Below, piece after piece: positions 45,680 to 57,085 of a stretch of 64,000 nucleotides of DNA; position 1 is the stretch's first letter, and every line of letters starts with the position of its first letter. Source of the stretch: Callorhinus ursinus. Lineage: Eukaryota > Chordata > Mammalia > Carnivora > Otariidae. The notes under the pieces were generated by a model. That model searched no databases. It was not told the DNA's origin and saw only the letters and a list, made by a program, of their open reading frames with translations. Both the position numbers and the translations under genes were made by a program. The stretch is taken from the NCBI RefSeq assembly GCF_003265705.1, contig NW_020312828.1:52563627-52627626 (forward strand), in the 5' to 3' direction.

Positions 45680-47090
45680 GAAAACCATAAAGATAAGTGA
45701 GCAATGGAATAAAATCTTTGCCTCATGTTTTCATGGATAACTGCCATCACTACAAGTGAGAGATTATACAAATAAGAAATTGAATATGAGATCTTAGTAG
45801 GAGTTGGAATTCCAGCTCTGGAACTAAGAATTCAGGATGAGGTCATAGATTACATAGTTGTGATGTCCAAGACAGTGGCTATTAGCCTCATCAGACTACT
45901 GAGTACTTGAAATAGGACTTTAGTCCAAACTGATATATGCTCTAAGAGTAAAGTATACATTGGATATTAAATAGATGGTACCTCCCAAAATGTAAAATAT
46001 TATTAATGATTTTTAACTTATCACATGTTAAAATGATGATGCTGTAGATATGCTAAGCTAAATAAAGTATATTAAAGTTAAATTAATATGTTTCTTTACT
46101 TTTTGTAAGGTGGCTACCAGGAAAATTATACATGTGCCTTGTATTATATCTCTATTAGACAATTCTATTCTAATAAAGGAGCTCCTTGAATTGTTAATCA
46201 ATCATGGGGGAATAACTTAGAATAAGTAGGTCTAGAAAAGAATCTTGAGATAAACCTACATTTAGGGACTAGGTAAAGAAGGAGATAGTAAAGGAGACTA
46301 GGAAGTGATCTAAGATGACAGTATCAAGAAGTAAACTTGGCTACATGTTGCAGAAAGGTCAGGGAGGATGACAACAGAGAAGAGGCTGCTAGATTTGATA
46401 ATTAGGAACTTACTTATTTTTAGGACTTTTCAGAGTGGTTGTGGAAAAAGCTGGTTTTTAAAAAGGGGTAGAGGTGGGACTCAAAATACATACCTATTTA
46501 AGTAAATGGATGATGTGAACATGTTTATAAGTTTAATAGAGGGAAAGAGATTAAAGATTCAAAAGGAAGAAGAGATCATTGCCATAGCAAAATCCCATCA
46601 TCAATTCTAGAAAAGTAACTCACCTAAGAAAAAAGTCAGTATATTTTTCCACTGAAGATACAGGGAAGGAAAGGAAATTCAGGGATTCACATAATTTTCT
46701 TTCCTACAATCTCTGAGTTGAAAGAGATAAGGTTATAGTCTGAGAGTGTCTAAAGTTGAGGCTCAACTTGTGAGCTCGAGAAGTGTGAGAAAGGCTTAGA
46801 AAAAAAACACAGCAGCATATCATCACTAAAGAATAATAAAAGATTGGGAAGTGAGCAGTGAAGAACCAATGGAGTTTGGACAGCACAAATACTCCGAAGC
46901 ATCTGTTAACACAATGATGGTGCTTTCTCCAGCAGAGCTAAACTTTCTGAGGCTTATGCAGGATTAGAAATTGACAAAATAAGTGTGAATGAAAGACAAA
47001 AAGCCCCTTCTGTTGCTTGTGTGAGGGTAAATAAAATTGTAAACACAATGCTCAGATTAGATTAAAAGAAACTTCCAAAGCTAGGAGGGG
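45680..47090. other. No recognised gene
   Basis: AT-rich sequence. The part at about 46190-46480 (GGTCAGGGAGGATGACAAC, TTCAGAGTGGTTGTGG) resembles the far end of the L1ME-type repeat, with low certainty. Confidence 0.4.
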
Positions 47091-47094
47091 AGAT

Positions 47095-47410
47095 TTTAGA
47101 GGATGGAAGGGAGTCAGCAGCCATTTTGTTGCACACACATTTTCCTCATCTGCCAACTGATCTCACAGGCATTTATGAGGTTCCAGCTCATCCTTGTGGG
47201 GTTCCAGTCAGCTGGTGATTTTTCTCTTCTTGACTGTCTACCATGTGGACTTCAGCCTAGCACCCAACACAGAGATAGCTTTCAGGGACTTTACCCAGCC
47301 CCCACAAGTCAATTTTCTGTAATTAATCCTTTAATTCAAATGAGAGAGAGAGAGAGAGAGGTAACCTTCCCACTGTTTCTCCTTCTCCAGTTGAGTCCTA
47401 ACTGATACAA
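47095..47410. repeat. LTR-like interspersed repeat, family not assigned
   Basis: A GC-richer block ending TGTTTCTCCTTCTCCAGTTG and CCTAACTGATAC, an ending like that of several ancient LTR-type repeats. It contains an (AG)n run at 47341-47360. The 100-codon plus-strand open frame has no protein similarity I recognise. Confidence 0.35.
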
Positions 47411-47779
47411 AATTAAAAACCTAGGAAAAAGATGGCAAAACCCTGGAGTTCAGGAAAAAAAAGATTTCCTTTACACATTCATTTACAAATTTATTCTAGG
47501 TACCAAAATCATGTCATGTAAGATATGAGTCTTGACAAGTGTTCATTTAAACAAACAAGTGAAATAAAACTGTCTGCATGGAGTAGAGAGGGGGCTCAAG
47601 GGATGATCATTGTGCTTGGCTGGATTTCAAAGGAATGCTGACTTAAGAGTGTGGTCTATTGTCTAGAACATACATCAGAACAAGAACAAAACCAATTTCT
47701 CCTTTGGCCCAAGATATTGAACAAGTAAAAGGAGAAACTGATGCTTGGAAGTGATTTTCAGGAAATGGTGTGGGATCTT

Positions 47780-48645
47780 GAGTTTTAAAACTGTAATTCC
47801 ACTTCAAACATCACCTAGTCATTATCTATCACTACAAATCAGCTCGTTCTCTCATATTCCATGAACAGTAATTTCCCAAGTTCCTCAAACACAAATCTCT
47901 GCAATATTCTCTACTCTTTCTCCCCCTAATTTCTTTTAGCACCATTACCCATCTTGCTGCCCTCTGCTACTGCCTCTTTAATTGGCCACCAAATCCTGTT
48001 ATTTCTATTTCAGTATCCTCTCTTGCATGAATATCCTCCTTTGAAACTGTGCTGCCACTGCCATAAATAAGGCCATCATTGTTGCTCACTTGGGCATTTT
48101 CATGAGCCTTCTAATGGATATTTCTGCTCCCACAAATCAGATCCAGTCATTTTCCTGTATAAATATCACTGAACCTCTTCTAAAGACATTTCAAACTCCT
48201 TATCACAGTACCTTTTCATTCAAGACTCTGACAAGCATTTTCTACATTTCCCATCACTTCTCATCATCTATTTCCACTAGACTTCTGCTGGTCATTCCTA
48301 AATGACACGATTCCTTCCAGAACTTTGTGGCTTTGTATTGTTTCTTGGCTTAAAATGCCTTCTACAACCTTCTACTTGTGATAAATGCCTTTTAATTCTT
48401 TAAGAAAGGTTCAAGTTCTCCATCAGGCAAACTCCTCCTTGACCCCCAAAGCAATGCGTATGAATCTTCCTTTTGACACAAATTTCGTGTTAAATAATAA
48501 TTATCAGTTTACATAGATGCTTCTCTTTTTGGTACTGTCATCTCCCGAGGGCTATAATAGCATGTATTAGTAGTGCTCTAGCTAGCACAGAGGAATGGCT
48601 TCAGAAAAGTTTATTAAACAAATGAATTAAGGAATTAATTAATGA
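47780..48645 (+). repeat. L2 LINE, long 3' fragment
   Basis: About 0.87 kb in L2 order: CTGCCCTCTGCTACTGCC, GAACCTCTTCTAAAGACATTTC, TGTATTGTTTCTTGGC, GTTCAAGTTCTCCATCAGG, AACTCCTCCTTGACCCCC, CTCCCGAGGGCTATAATAGC, ending AAACAAATGAATTAAGGAAT. Confidence 0.8.
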
Positions 48646-49354
48646 ATATCACAGAGAACCATATTTCAAATGGAGGTTTACAATTACTGTGCAGGCCCTC
48701 AGCCTAGCCCACAGAAAACTGTTTCATCTATAGAATACAATAGTATAAATATCTTTCCCAAATACTCTTTCTTAGAACTTTAGTTGCAAAAAAGACAATA
48801 TTTCAACCACTTAATAAGTTAGACCTATATTGTGGGCTGGCCCAGAAAACTAATCACAATTTATACTATCGTTTCTATAATTAAGAATATTCCTCAGTTT
48901 ACAAGGAGAAGGGTCACTCCAGAAATGAGAGTTCTCCATCTACAGCCATGCCATCTGCTTGGTAAATAAGGAGAAAGAAATGGAAGGAAGAATGCTAGAA
49001 ACAGCTTTTATTTTTGTTTCATAAGGCATGGCTACTGGGCCCTGGCATACAATGAGAAATTAAGCCTGTGATTTGAGGTATACAACTTCCCTCACCATAA
49101 TCAAGAATACTTTCAGGCTATGTCAGAGAAGTCAGAGAAATGGAATTCACAGAATAGCTCCTACTCTCTGGAATATCCCTTTCTGTCCATATAGTCTAAT
49201 GCCAGCTGTGCTATTAACTTAAGCCATGGATATTTGTAACTGGTTACTAATATTTTAAGGAGTCCCTTTAATCTTAAATGATCAAAGAAATCACGGAGTA
49301 AAATACTCCTGAATATCTCAATAATAGCAACATTTTCAACTAAGCAGTCATTTG

Positions 49355-49654
49355 ACAAACTTTGGTTGAATGCTTACCATGTGCTAGCCAATGTACTAAC
49401 CACTGGTTATAGAGATAATTCATAGTCTCATGAACAAATCATCAGTCAATAAAAGTTTATTATACATGAAGTTATATACAGAAGTGGCAAAAATAGACTA
49501 TTTCTGCCCTCATGAAGTTTATACGCTAGCAGGGGAAAATGTGTATGTTATAATGTAATTGATTTTTCAATAGCTGAGTGAGTTTAAGCACTTTAGAATC
49601 ACAGAGAGGGAGTTCCTTATCCAGATGAGGGAGAAATGAAAGTGGGAAGGGCAG
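49355..49654 (+). repeat. Ancient LINE-1 (L1ME-type), left part of a split copy
   Basis: TTTGACAAACTTTGGTTGAATG, TACCATGTGCTAGCCAATG and CTGCCCTCATGAAGTTTATACG follow the opening of this repeat. It resumes at 57086 beyond the two younger insertions. Confidence 0.55.
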
Positions 49655-49688
49655 GTGTGGTGGACAAATTTAAAAATGACCCCCAAGG
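49655..49688 (+). mobile_element. LTR-like element (MLT1/MaLR-type), left end, split by LINE-1
   Basis: TGTGGTGGACAAATTTAAAA and ATGACCCCCAAGG fit the 5' start of the LTR-like element whose remainder lies at 56459-57085. Short, so assigned mainly by order. Confidence 0.5.
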
Positions 49689-52622
49689 GGAAGCCATCAA
49701 GATGGTTACATAGGTTATTCCTGACTTCAACCCACCACCCTCCCCACACACACCCAAGGAAAACAAGTAACATCTATTCAAGAACAAGACACCACTGACA
49801 ACTCCTAGGACATGGGAGTAAGGCTGAAGCACCCCCTGTACCACAGAGACCAAGACAGACTGGATTAGAAGGGTAAGACAAGTGGCTACACATTGACCAC
49901 ATCCCCTCTCCCAGGCCAGTGCAATATCACATGGAAACAGCTGCCCTGAGCCTTCAGTTCCTCCACTGGGAAAAGAGAAGCCACAGGGACAACCAGTTCT
50001 CCCAGCATTGTGAGTCACTTCTCAGGAGCCCTTACTTAGATGTTGCACCATGGAGATTGAAGGTGAATCCTCAGGGCTCAACTGCTGGGAATCTGACTGT
50101 GATGGAGAATGGGGAGAAGCTGCAACAATCAGCACATGGATCTTGGCAGAGACCTGCAGTGCCCAAGTAGTAGTCCCAACCAGCAGTTTTGCTCACCTGA
50201 AGAACCAAGTTGGGGGTGCACTCTGACCAGAGAATGCCATGGGGTGCATATCTGTCTGATTTGGATCCTCAAACAAGGAGTTTTGCTGTACCTAAAGCCT
50301 GATTTGCCTATTACATGGCAAGAAACTGACCACAGCCCCACCTGTTGGGGAGAGTGTCTTCCAGCCCCATCTATCTAACCAGAAGGACTGGTGACAACTC
50401 CTAGAAGCTGTGCAAATCACCATGCTCAAGCCAAGAGGCAAGCAGGCAGAGCTGACTGCCCCCACAGCAAAGCTAGTACCTACCACAGAGTATTCTTGTG
50501 CTATGCATAGCCAGGAGAATTAATTCATAGCCAAGGCTGAGGGTAGCTCCCAGTCCCTCCCAGCAGGAGAACCTGTTTGGAAAATTGAGAGTAGTTTGGA
50601 GAGGCCCCACCCATTCTCTCTAAGGCAAGAGGGCTGAGACAGCCCCATCCATACTGGAGAATGTCTTCTAGCACCATCTACCAGAAGGCCTGGAAACAAC
50701 TCCTGGAAGCTGTGCTATCTTGCTTGACTCAAGTCAAGAGATAGGTGGGCAGAGGCAATAGTTCGCAGAACAAAGCCAGTGTCCTATTCCATCAGAGAAC
50801 TTAGGATGCAAGTCAGCTTGAGTTTAAGACTACAAAGAGCTTTATTGACTTTAGAGCTGCTTCCCCCACGGCACCTAGGCAGAGGATCTAATTCATAGCC
50901 CAGTTCATTGCTGAATAGACCCTTCAGCCTGTCTAACCAGGAAACCTAACTAGAGCACACTAGAAGCTGCGCAGCTCATTCAATAGCCCTACATACAGTA
51001 ACACTTAGACAGCACAGCCAGTGGTTTTCCCCATTTGTAGAACAAAACTGATAACCTGACTTGACCAGAGAATTCAGTGCATACTCTACCCTGATTTGGG
51101 TCCCTAAATAACAAACTGCAAAGGCCCTGAGTCCTATCCTGCTGCATTGCCAGGGAAGGGAAGCTAATTCTTAGATCCAACTATTACTGAATATAGTACC
51201 TAGTCCTGACTATCTGTAAGCCTGAAGAGAGAATACAGGCAACTATGGAACCCATCCCTTACTTGGGTAGGGAACCAAGTCAGCAGTCCTATCCAATTGT
51301 TCTCAGTCAGTGGAACACTCCCCCTCCCAAATCCCTGTCCTTAAAGCTCAAACAGTTGCCTTGTCCCAAAACAGACCATAATAGCAGACTTCACCTGCCC
51401 AAGGACATTACCAGCAGACACACCTAGAAACACAAACTGAGCTGACTGGTGAAGAACTGTCTCTGCCAAAGCAAACTTATAAAGTCTGGAAGAGGAGCCC
51501 AATTACTCAAATGCACAGATACCAATATGAGGAATCAAGGAACACAAAAAATCAGGTAAATATGACACCACCAAAGGAAACTAATATAGCTCCAATAACT
51601 GACCTTAAAGAAATGGAGCTCTATGAACTGTGAGACAAAGAAATCAGAATAATCCTCTTAAATAGGTTTAGTAAACTCAAAGAAAACAAAAACAGACAAC
51701 TGAACAAAATTAGGAAAACAATGCATGAACAAAATGAGAAGTTCAACAAAGAAATAGCAACCATCAAAAAATAAATAAGAAAAAAAGAAAGAAGAAAAAA
51801 ATCCTTGAGCTGAAAAATATAATTGAACTAAAGAACTGAATAACAAGTTTCAAAAGTAGACTCAAGTGTGCAAAAGAAAGAATCAGCAACCTGGAGGATA
51901 GGACATTGGAAATTACTGAGTCAGAGGACCAAAAAGAAAAAAGAATAAAAAAGTGAAGAAAACCTAAAGTATTATGGGACACGAGAAGAAACAATATTTG
52001 CATTATAGCAATTCCAGAAGAAGAAGAAAAAGAGAAAGTGATAGAAAGTATATTTAAAGCAATGATGGCTGAAAACTTCCTGATCCTAGGAAGAAAAATG
52101 GACATCCATATCCATGAGGCCTAAAGAATCTCAAACAAGTTGAACCCAAATAGGGCTACATCAAGACACATTATAATTAAATTGTGAAAAGTCAAAGACA
52201 AAGAATTTTAAGATCAGTAAGAGAAAAGAGAGAAGTTACATACAAGGGAAACCCATAAGACTATAGGTGGATTTCTCAACAGAAACTTTTCAGGCCAGAA
52301 AATGGAGTAACACATTGAAAATACTGAGAAAAAATAACTGCCAACCAAGAATTCTATACCCAACAAAGCTATCATTCAGAAATTAAGGAAGTATAAAGGC
52401 TTTCTCCAACAAACAAAAGCTGAAGGAGTTCATTACCACCAAATCTGCCTTATGAGAAGTGAGTTCTTTGAGTGGAAGCAAAACAAAAACACCAATTAAT
52501 ATCATAAATACATAAAGAGGTAGTATAATTATCACTGGTAATAGTAAACATATAGTCATACTTAAATTCTACAGTATGGTAATAGTGGTCCATAATTCAC
52601 TTGCAACTCTAGTTTAAATTTA

Positions 52623-52821
52623 TTTTTTTAAAGATTTTATTTATTTTTTTTGACAAAGAGAGATATACAGCGAGAGAGGGAACACAAGCACGGGGGAGTG
52701 GGAGAGGGAGAAGCAGGCCTCCCACCAAGCAGGGAGCCCGATGCGGGGCTCAATCCCAGCACCCTGGGATCATGACCTGAGCCAAAGGCAGACACTTAAC
52801 GACTGAGCCACCCAGGCTCCC
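52623..52821 (-). mobile_element. Can-SINE, antisense, inside LINE-1
   Basis: TTTTTTTAAAGATTTTATTTA start, GAGAAGCAGGCCTCCC, GACTGAGCCACCCAGGCTCC end. The perfect 16-base target duplication CTCTAGTTTAAATTTA lies at 52607-52622 and 52822-52837. Confidence 0.97.
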
Positions 52822-53270
52822 CTCTAGTTTAAATTTAAAAAAAAAATGAATGTAGTAAAATAACCATAACTGCAATAATCTGTTACTATTAAACACACAC
52901 ACATGTAGATTGTAACAGTAATAATCTAAAATGTAAGTGGAAGGAGAAGTAAAAGTGTAGTGTTTACTAATCCTATTAAAGTTCAGTTATAATGAGATTA
53001 AAATAGGGTGTTATAAGTTTAAGATATTTTATGTAAGCTCATGGTGACCACAAGGGAAAATCTTGCAGTAATTACACAAAAGAAGTGACAAAAAAGTCAA
53101 ACTATATGATACCAAAAAATATCAAAACACCAAAAAGACAGGAGGATAAGAAATAAGGAACAACAGATCTACAAAATAACGAGAAAACAATTCACAAAAT
53201 GGCAACAGTAAGCACTTACCTATTGATAATTACTTTAAATATCAATGAATTAAATTCTCCAATTTAATTC

Positions 53271-53317
53271 AGAAGAAGAAGAAGAAGAAGAAGGCAGAAG
53301 AAGAAGAAGAAAAAAAA
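53271..53317. repeat. (GAA)n microsatellite at the ORF2 deletion junction
   Basis: About 14 GAA units with one GGC interruption. It lies exactly between the ORF2 start codons and reverse-transcriptase-region sequence. Confidence 0.92.
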
Positions 53318-55920
53318 GATTAGAGCAGAAATAAATGAACTAGAGAAGAGAAAAATAGAAAAGATTAATCAAACTAAGTTGGTTCTTTGAAAAGATAAAA
53401 TTGACAAATCCTTAGCTAGACTAACCAAGGAAAAAAGAGAAAGGATTAAAATCAACAAAATTATAAGTGAAAAAAGAAACATTACAACTGATACCACAGA
53501 AACTCAAAGGATCATAAGAGGCTACTATGAAAAACTATATGCCAAAAAACTGGACAACTTAGAAGAAATGGAAAAATTCTTAGGAACATAAAACTTACCT
53601 AAACAAAATCAGAAATAAGTAGAAAATGTGAAGAGACCAATTACAGTAAGAAGATTGAATCAGTATCAAAAATCTCCCAACAAAGAAATGCTCATGCCCA
53701 GATGGCTTTATTGGTAAATTTTACCAAACATTTAAAGAAGAACTAACACCAATCCTTCTCCCAAAGAATCAAAGATGAGGGAACACTCCCAAACTCATTT
53801 CACAAAGCCAACATTGTCCTGATACCAAAACTAGAAAAGGGTAACAGTAGAAAAGAAAACTATAAGCCAAATCCTTGATGAAATCAGACGTAAAAATTCT
53901 CAATAAAATACCAGCAAACAAAATTCAGCAGCATATTAAAAGGCTCATACATCATGATCAAGTGGGATTTATCCTTGGGATGCAAGCATGGTCAATACCA
54001 ACCCATGTGATTGTGATAGATCACATTAATACAATGAAAGAAAATAATCACATGACCATCTCAATAGGCAAAGAAAAAAGCATTTGACAAAATTCAACAT
54101 CCATTCATGAAGAAAACTCTTAAAAATTAGGCATAAAAGAAACATATCTCAACATAATGAAGGTCATATATGACAAGCCCATAGCTAATATCACACCCAA
54201 TGGTGAAAGGTTGAAAGCTCGTTCTCTAAGATCAGAAACAAGACAAAGGTGTCCACTCACCACTCTATTCAACATAGTACTAGAAGCCTAGCTAGAGGAA
54301 TTAGGCAAGAAAAAAAAATAAAAGGTAACAGAATTAAAGAAAGAAGTAAATTTGTTTGTATTTGCAGATGACATACTTTTATATAAAGAAAATTCTAAAG
54401 ACTCAGCAAAAAACTGTTAAATCTCATTAATAAATTCAGTAAAGTTTCAGGATACAAAATTAATAATCAGCAGCATTTCTATACACAAATAACAAAATTT
54501 CTGAAAAAGACATAAAGAAATCAATCCCATTTATAATGGCATCAAAAATAATAAAATACTTAGGAATAAATTTAAGTAAGGAGGTGAAAGATCTCTACTC
54601 TGAAAATTATAAGACAGTGATGAAAGAAATTGAAGATGGAAATAATGGAAAGGTATCCTGTGTTTATGGATGGGAAGAATTAATACTGTTAAAATGTCAA
54701 TACTACCAAAAGCCATCTATGGATTCAATACAATCCCTATCAAGATTCCAATGGCATTTTTTATAGAGAAAAAACACTCCCAAAATTTAAATGGAACCAC
54801 AAAAGACCCTGAATAACCAAAGCAATCCTGAGAAAGAACAAAGCAGGAAGCATCATATTTCTTGATTTCAAGCTATACTATAATAAGCTACAGTCATCAA
54901 AACAGTATGGTACTGGCATATAAACAAATAGACCAATGGAACAGAATCAAGAGTCTAGGAAGGAACCCAAGAAATATAGTCAGCAAATATTTGGCAAGAA
55001 AGCCAACAATATTCAACAGAGAAAAAGACAGTCTTTTCAATAAATGATGCTGGAATAATTGGATAGTCACACATAAAAAGAATGAAACTGATCCATATCT
55101 TATACCACTCACAAAAATTAACTCAAAATGGATTAAAGACTTGAATATAAGATATGAATCTCCTAAAAGAAAACAGAAGAATAAAATTCCTTGACATGTA
55201 TCCTGGTAATGATTGCTGGATATGACACATAAAGCATAAGCGACAAAATAAAAAATAAACGAGTAGGACTACATCAAAAGAAAAAGCTTCTGCACAGCAA
55301 AAAGAAAAAAAGTGAAAAAAGAAAATTATGGAATGGTAAAAATATGTGTAAGCCATATATCTGATAAAGGGTTAATATCCAAAATATATAAAGAACTCAT
55401 ACAACTCAACACCAAAAACCAAATAAACAAACCAAATAACCCAATTAAAAAATGGGCAAAGGAACTTAATTAACATTTCTCCAAAGAATATATATGAAAG
55501 GCAAACAGGTACATGAAGAGATGCTCAACATCATTACTCATTAAGGAAATGCACATTAAAATCATAGTGAGATATCGCCTCACACCTCTTTGAATAGCCA
55601 CCTTTGAAAAGACAAGAGATAACAAATGCTGGTATGGGTGCAGTGTAAAGGGAACCCTTGTGCACTGTTGGTGGGATTGTAAGTTGGTACAGCCACTACG
55701 AAAAACAGAATAGAGGTTCCTCAAAAAATTAAAAACAGAATTATGATATAATCCAGCAATTCTGCTTCTGTGAATATATCCAAAGGAAATGAAAACACTA
55801 ACTTGAACAGATATCTGCACCCCCATGTTTACAGCAGCATTATTAGCAATAGCCAAGACATGGAAACAACCTGTGTGTGTCCATGGATGGATGAATGATA
55901 TATGGATAAAAAAGCTGTGA

Positions 55921-55952
55921 CCCCCCCCACACACACACACAAACACACACAC
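55921..55952. repeat. C-tract plus (CA)n microsatellite
   Basis: A C9-10 run followed by CA repeats with one AA interruption, inside the LINE-1 where a GTATATA-like stretch is normally expected. Confidence 0.9.
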
Positions 55953-56458
55953 GCTGGGATATTATTTGGTCATAAAAAATGACGAAATCCTACCATTTGT
56001 GACAACAGGGATGGAAACTGAAAGCATTACACTAAGCGAAATAAGTCAGATGGAAAAAAACAAATATGTGGAATTTAAAAAGAGAAAACCAAACATATAA
56101 AAAAGGAGATCAAACTTGCGGTTACTAGTGGCTAAGGGTGAGGGGAAGGGAAAGTGGTGGAAGGTGGTCACAAGGTACAGATTTTCACTTGTAAGATAAG
56201 TACTAGGGAGGTAATGTACAACATGATAACTATAGCTAATGTGGCTGTATGGTATATAGAAAAGTTAAGAGCATAATTCTTATTGAATTCCCATCACACG
56301 AAGAACATTTTTTCTATTTTTTCCCTTTTTTTTATTTTTATCATGTCTAGAAGAGAAGATGAACCTAGTGTTATCATTTCACAATATATGTAAAATCAAA
56401 TCATCATGCTGTACACCTTAAATTTACATAATAATGTCCATTATTTCTCAATAAAACA

Positions 56459-57085
56459 GGGACAGGTGGTATTCTTGCCTTTTGGTATTCCTATCTTTGT
56501 ATAATTCCATCCCTATGAGTGTGGGTGGGACCTGTGCGATGCTTCTAACCAATACAATATGACAAAAGCAATGGGATGTCACCTCCATGATTGTATCACT
56601 TAAGATTTGGCTTCTATCTTTCCAGCGTACTCCCTCTATTGGATTCTTGGCTTGTACTCTTTGACAATATAAGAAGCCATGTTGGAGACATCCATATGTC
56701 GAGGAACTAAGTGCTTCCTCTTACCAATAGCCATCTAGGAACTGAGGGTAGCCTCCAGCCAATAACTGAAAAATAAATGGACCCTCTGTCCAACAGGAGT
56801 CAAAGAACTGAATCCTGCCAACAGTGTAAGCCAATGTAATCCTGCCAACATAAGCTTGGAAGTGGATACTCCCCAAGTCTGTTCAAATGAGACCTCAGAC
56901 TGATTGACACATTGGTGGTAGCCTCATAAAAGACAATGAAGCAAGATTCAACTAAGAAATGTCTGGATTCTTGATCCACAGAAACCATAAATAACAAAAA
57001 CAACAATAATAATAAATATCAATGAATGCTTTCTTAAGTCACTGAGTTTGTGGTAATATTGTTATGCAGCAGTAGACAACTGGTA
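56459..57085 (+). mobile_element. LTR-like element (MLT1/MaLR-type), right part
   Basis: GTATTCCTATCTTTGTATAATTCC, GGGTGGGACCTGTGCGATGC, TTCTAACCAATACAATATGAC, GAACTGAATCCTGCCAAC, GATCCACAGAAACC, and an end AAGTCACTGAGTTTGTGG, TGTTATGCAGCAGTAGACAAC. Non-coding. Its end resembles that of the element at 27150-27863. The family is assigned from memory. Confidence 0.55.

Larger units (their letters stand above)
49689..56458 (+). mobile_element. Near-full-length, non-functional LINE-1 (L1M-type)
   Basis: A 5' UTR starts near CATCAAGATGGTTACATAGG and contains repeated units. ORF1-like sequence spans about 51500-52440, with many stops and a coiled-coil-like charged region. ORF2 begins with an ATG at 53199 (MATVSTYLLIITLNINEL) but the endonuclease region is missing after about 22 codons, replaced by a GAA repeat. 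The reverse-transcriptase part follows from 53318, including [13 protein letters not shown] (about 53955) and the catalytic FADD at 54361-54372. The 3' UTR ends TTTCTCAATAAAAC near 56458. Frames are broken by stops and indels. A Can-SINE interrupts it at 52623. The open frames at 53875-54087 and 54536-54766 are pieces of ORF2. Confidence 0.88.

Noticed and set aside
48090..48305. 71-codon plus-strand open frame
   Set aside because: Lies within an L2 fragment, with no independent support.
53875..54766. Open frames encoding reverse-transcriptase-like sequence
   Set aside because: They are fragments of the dead LINE-1 ORF2, not host genes.
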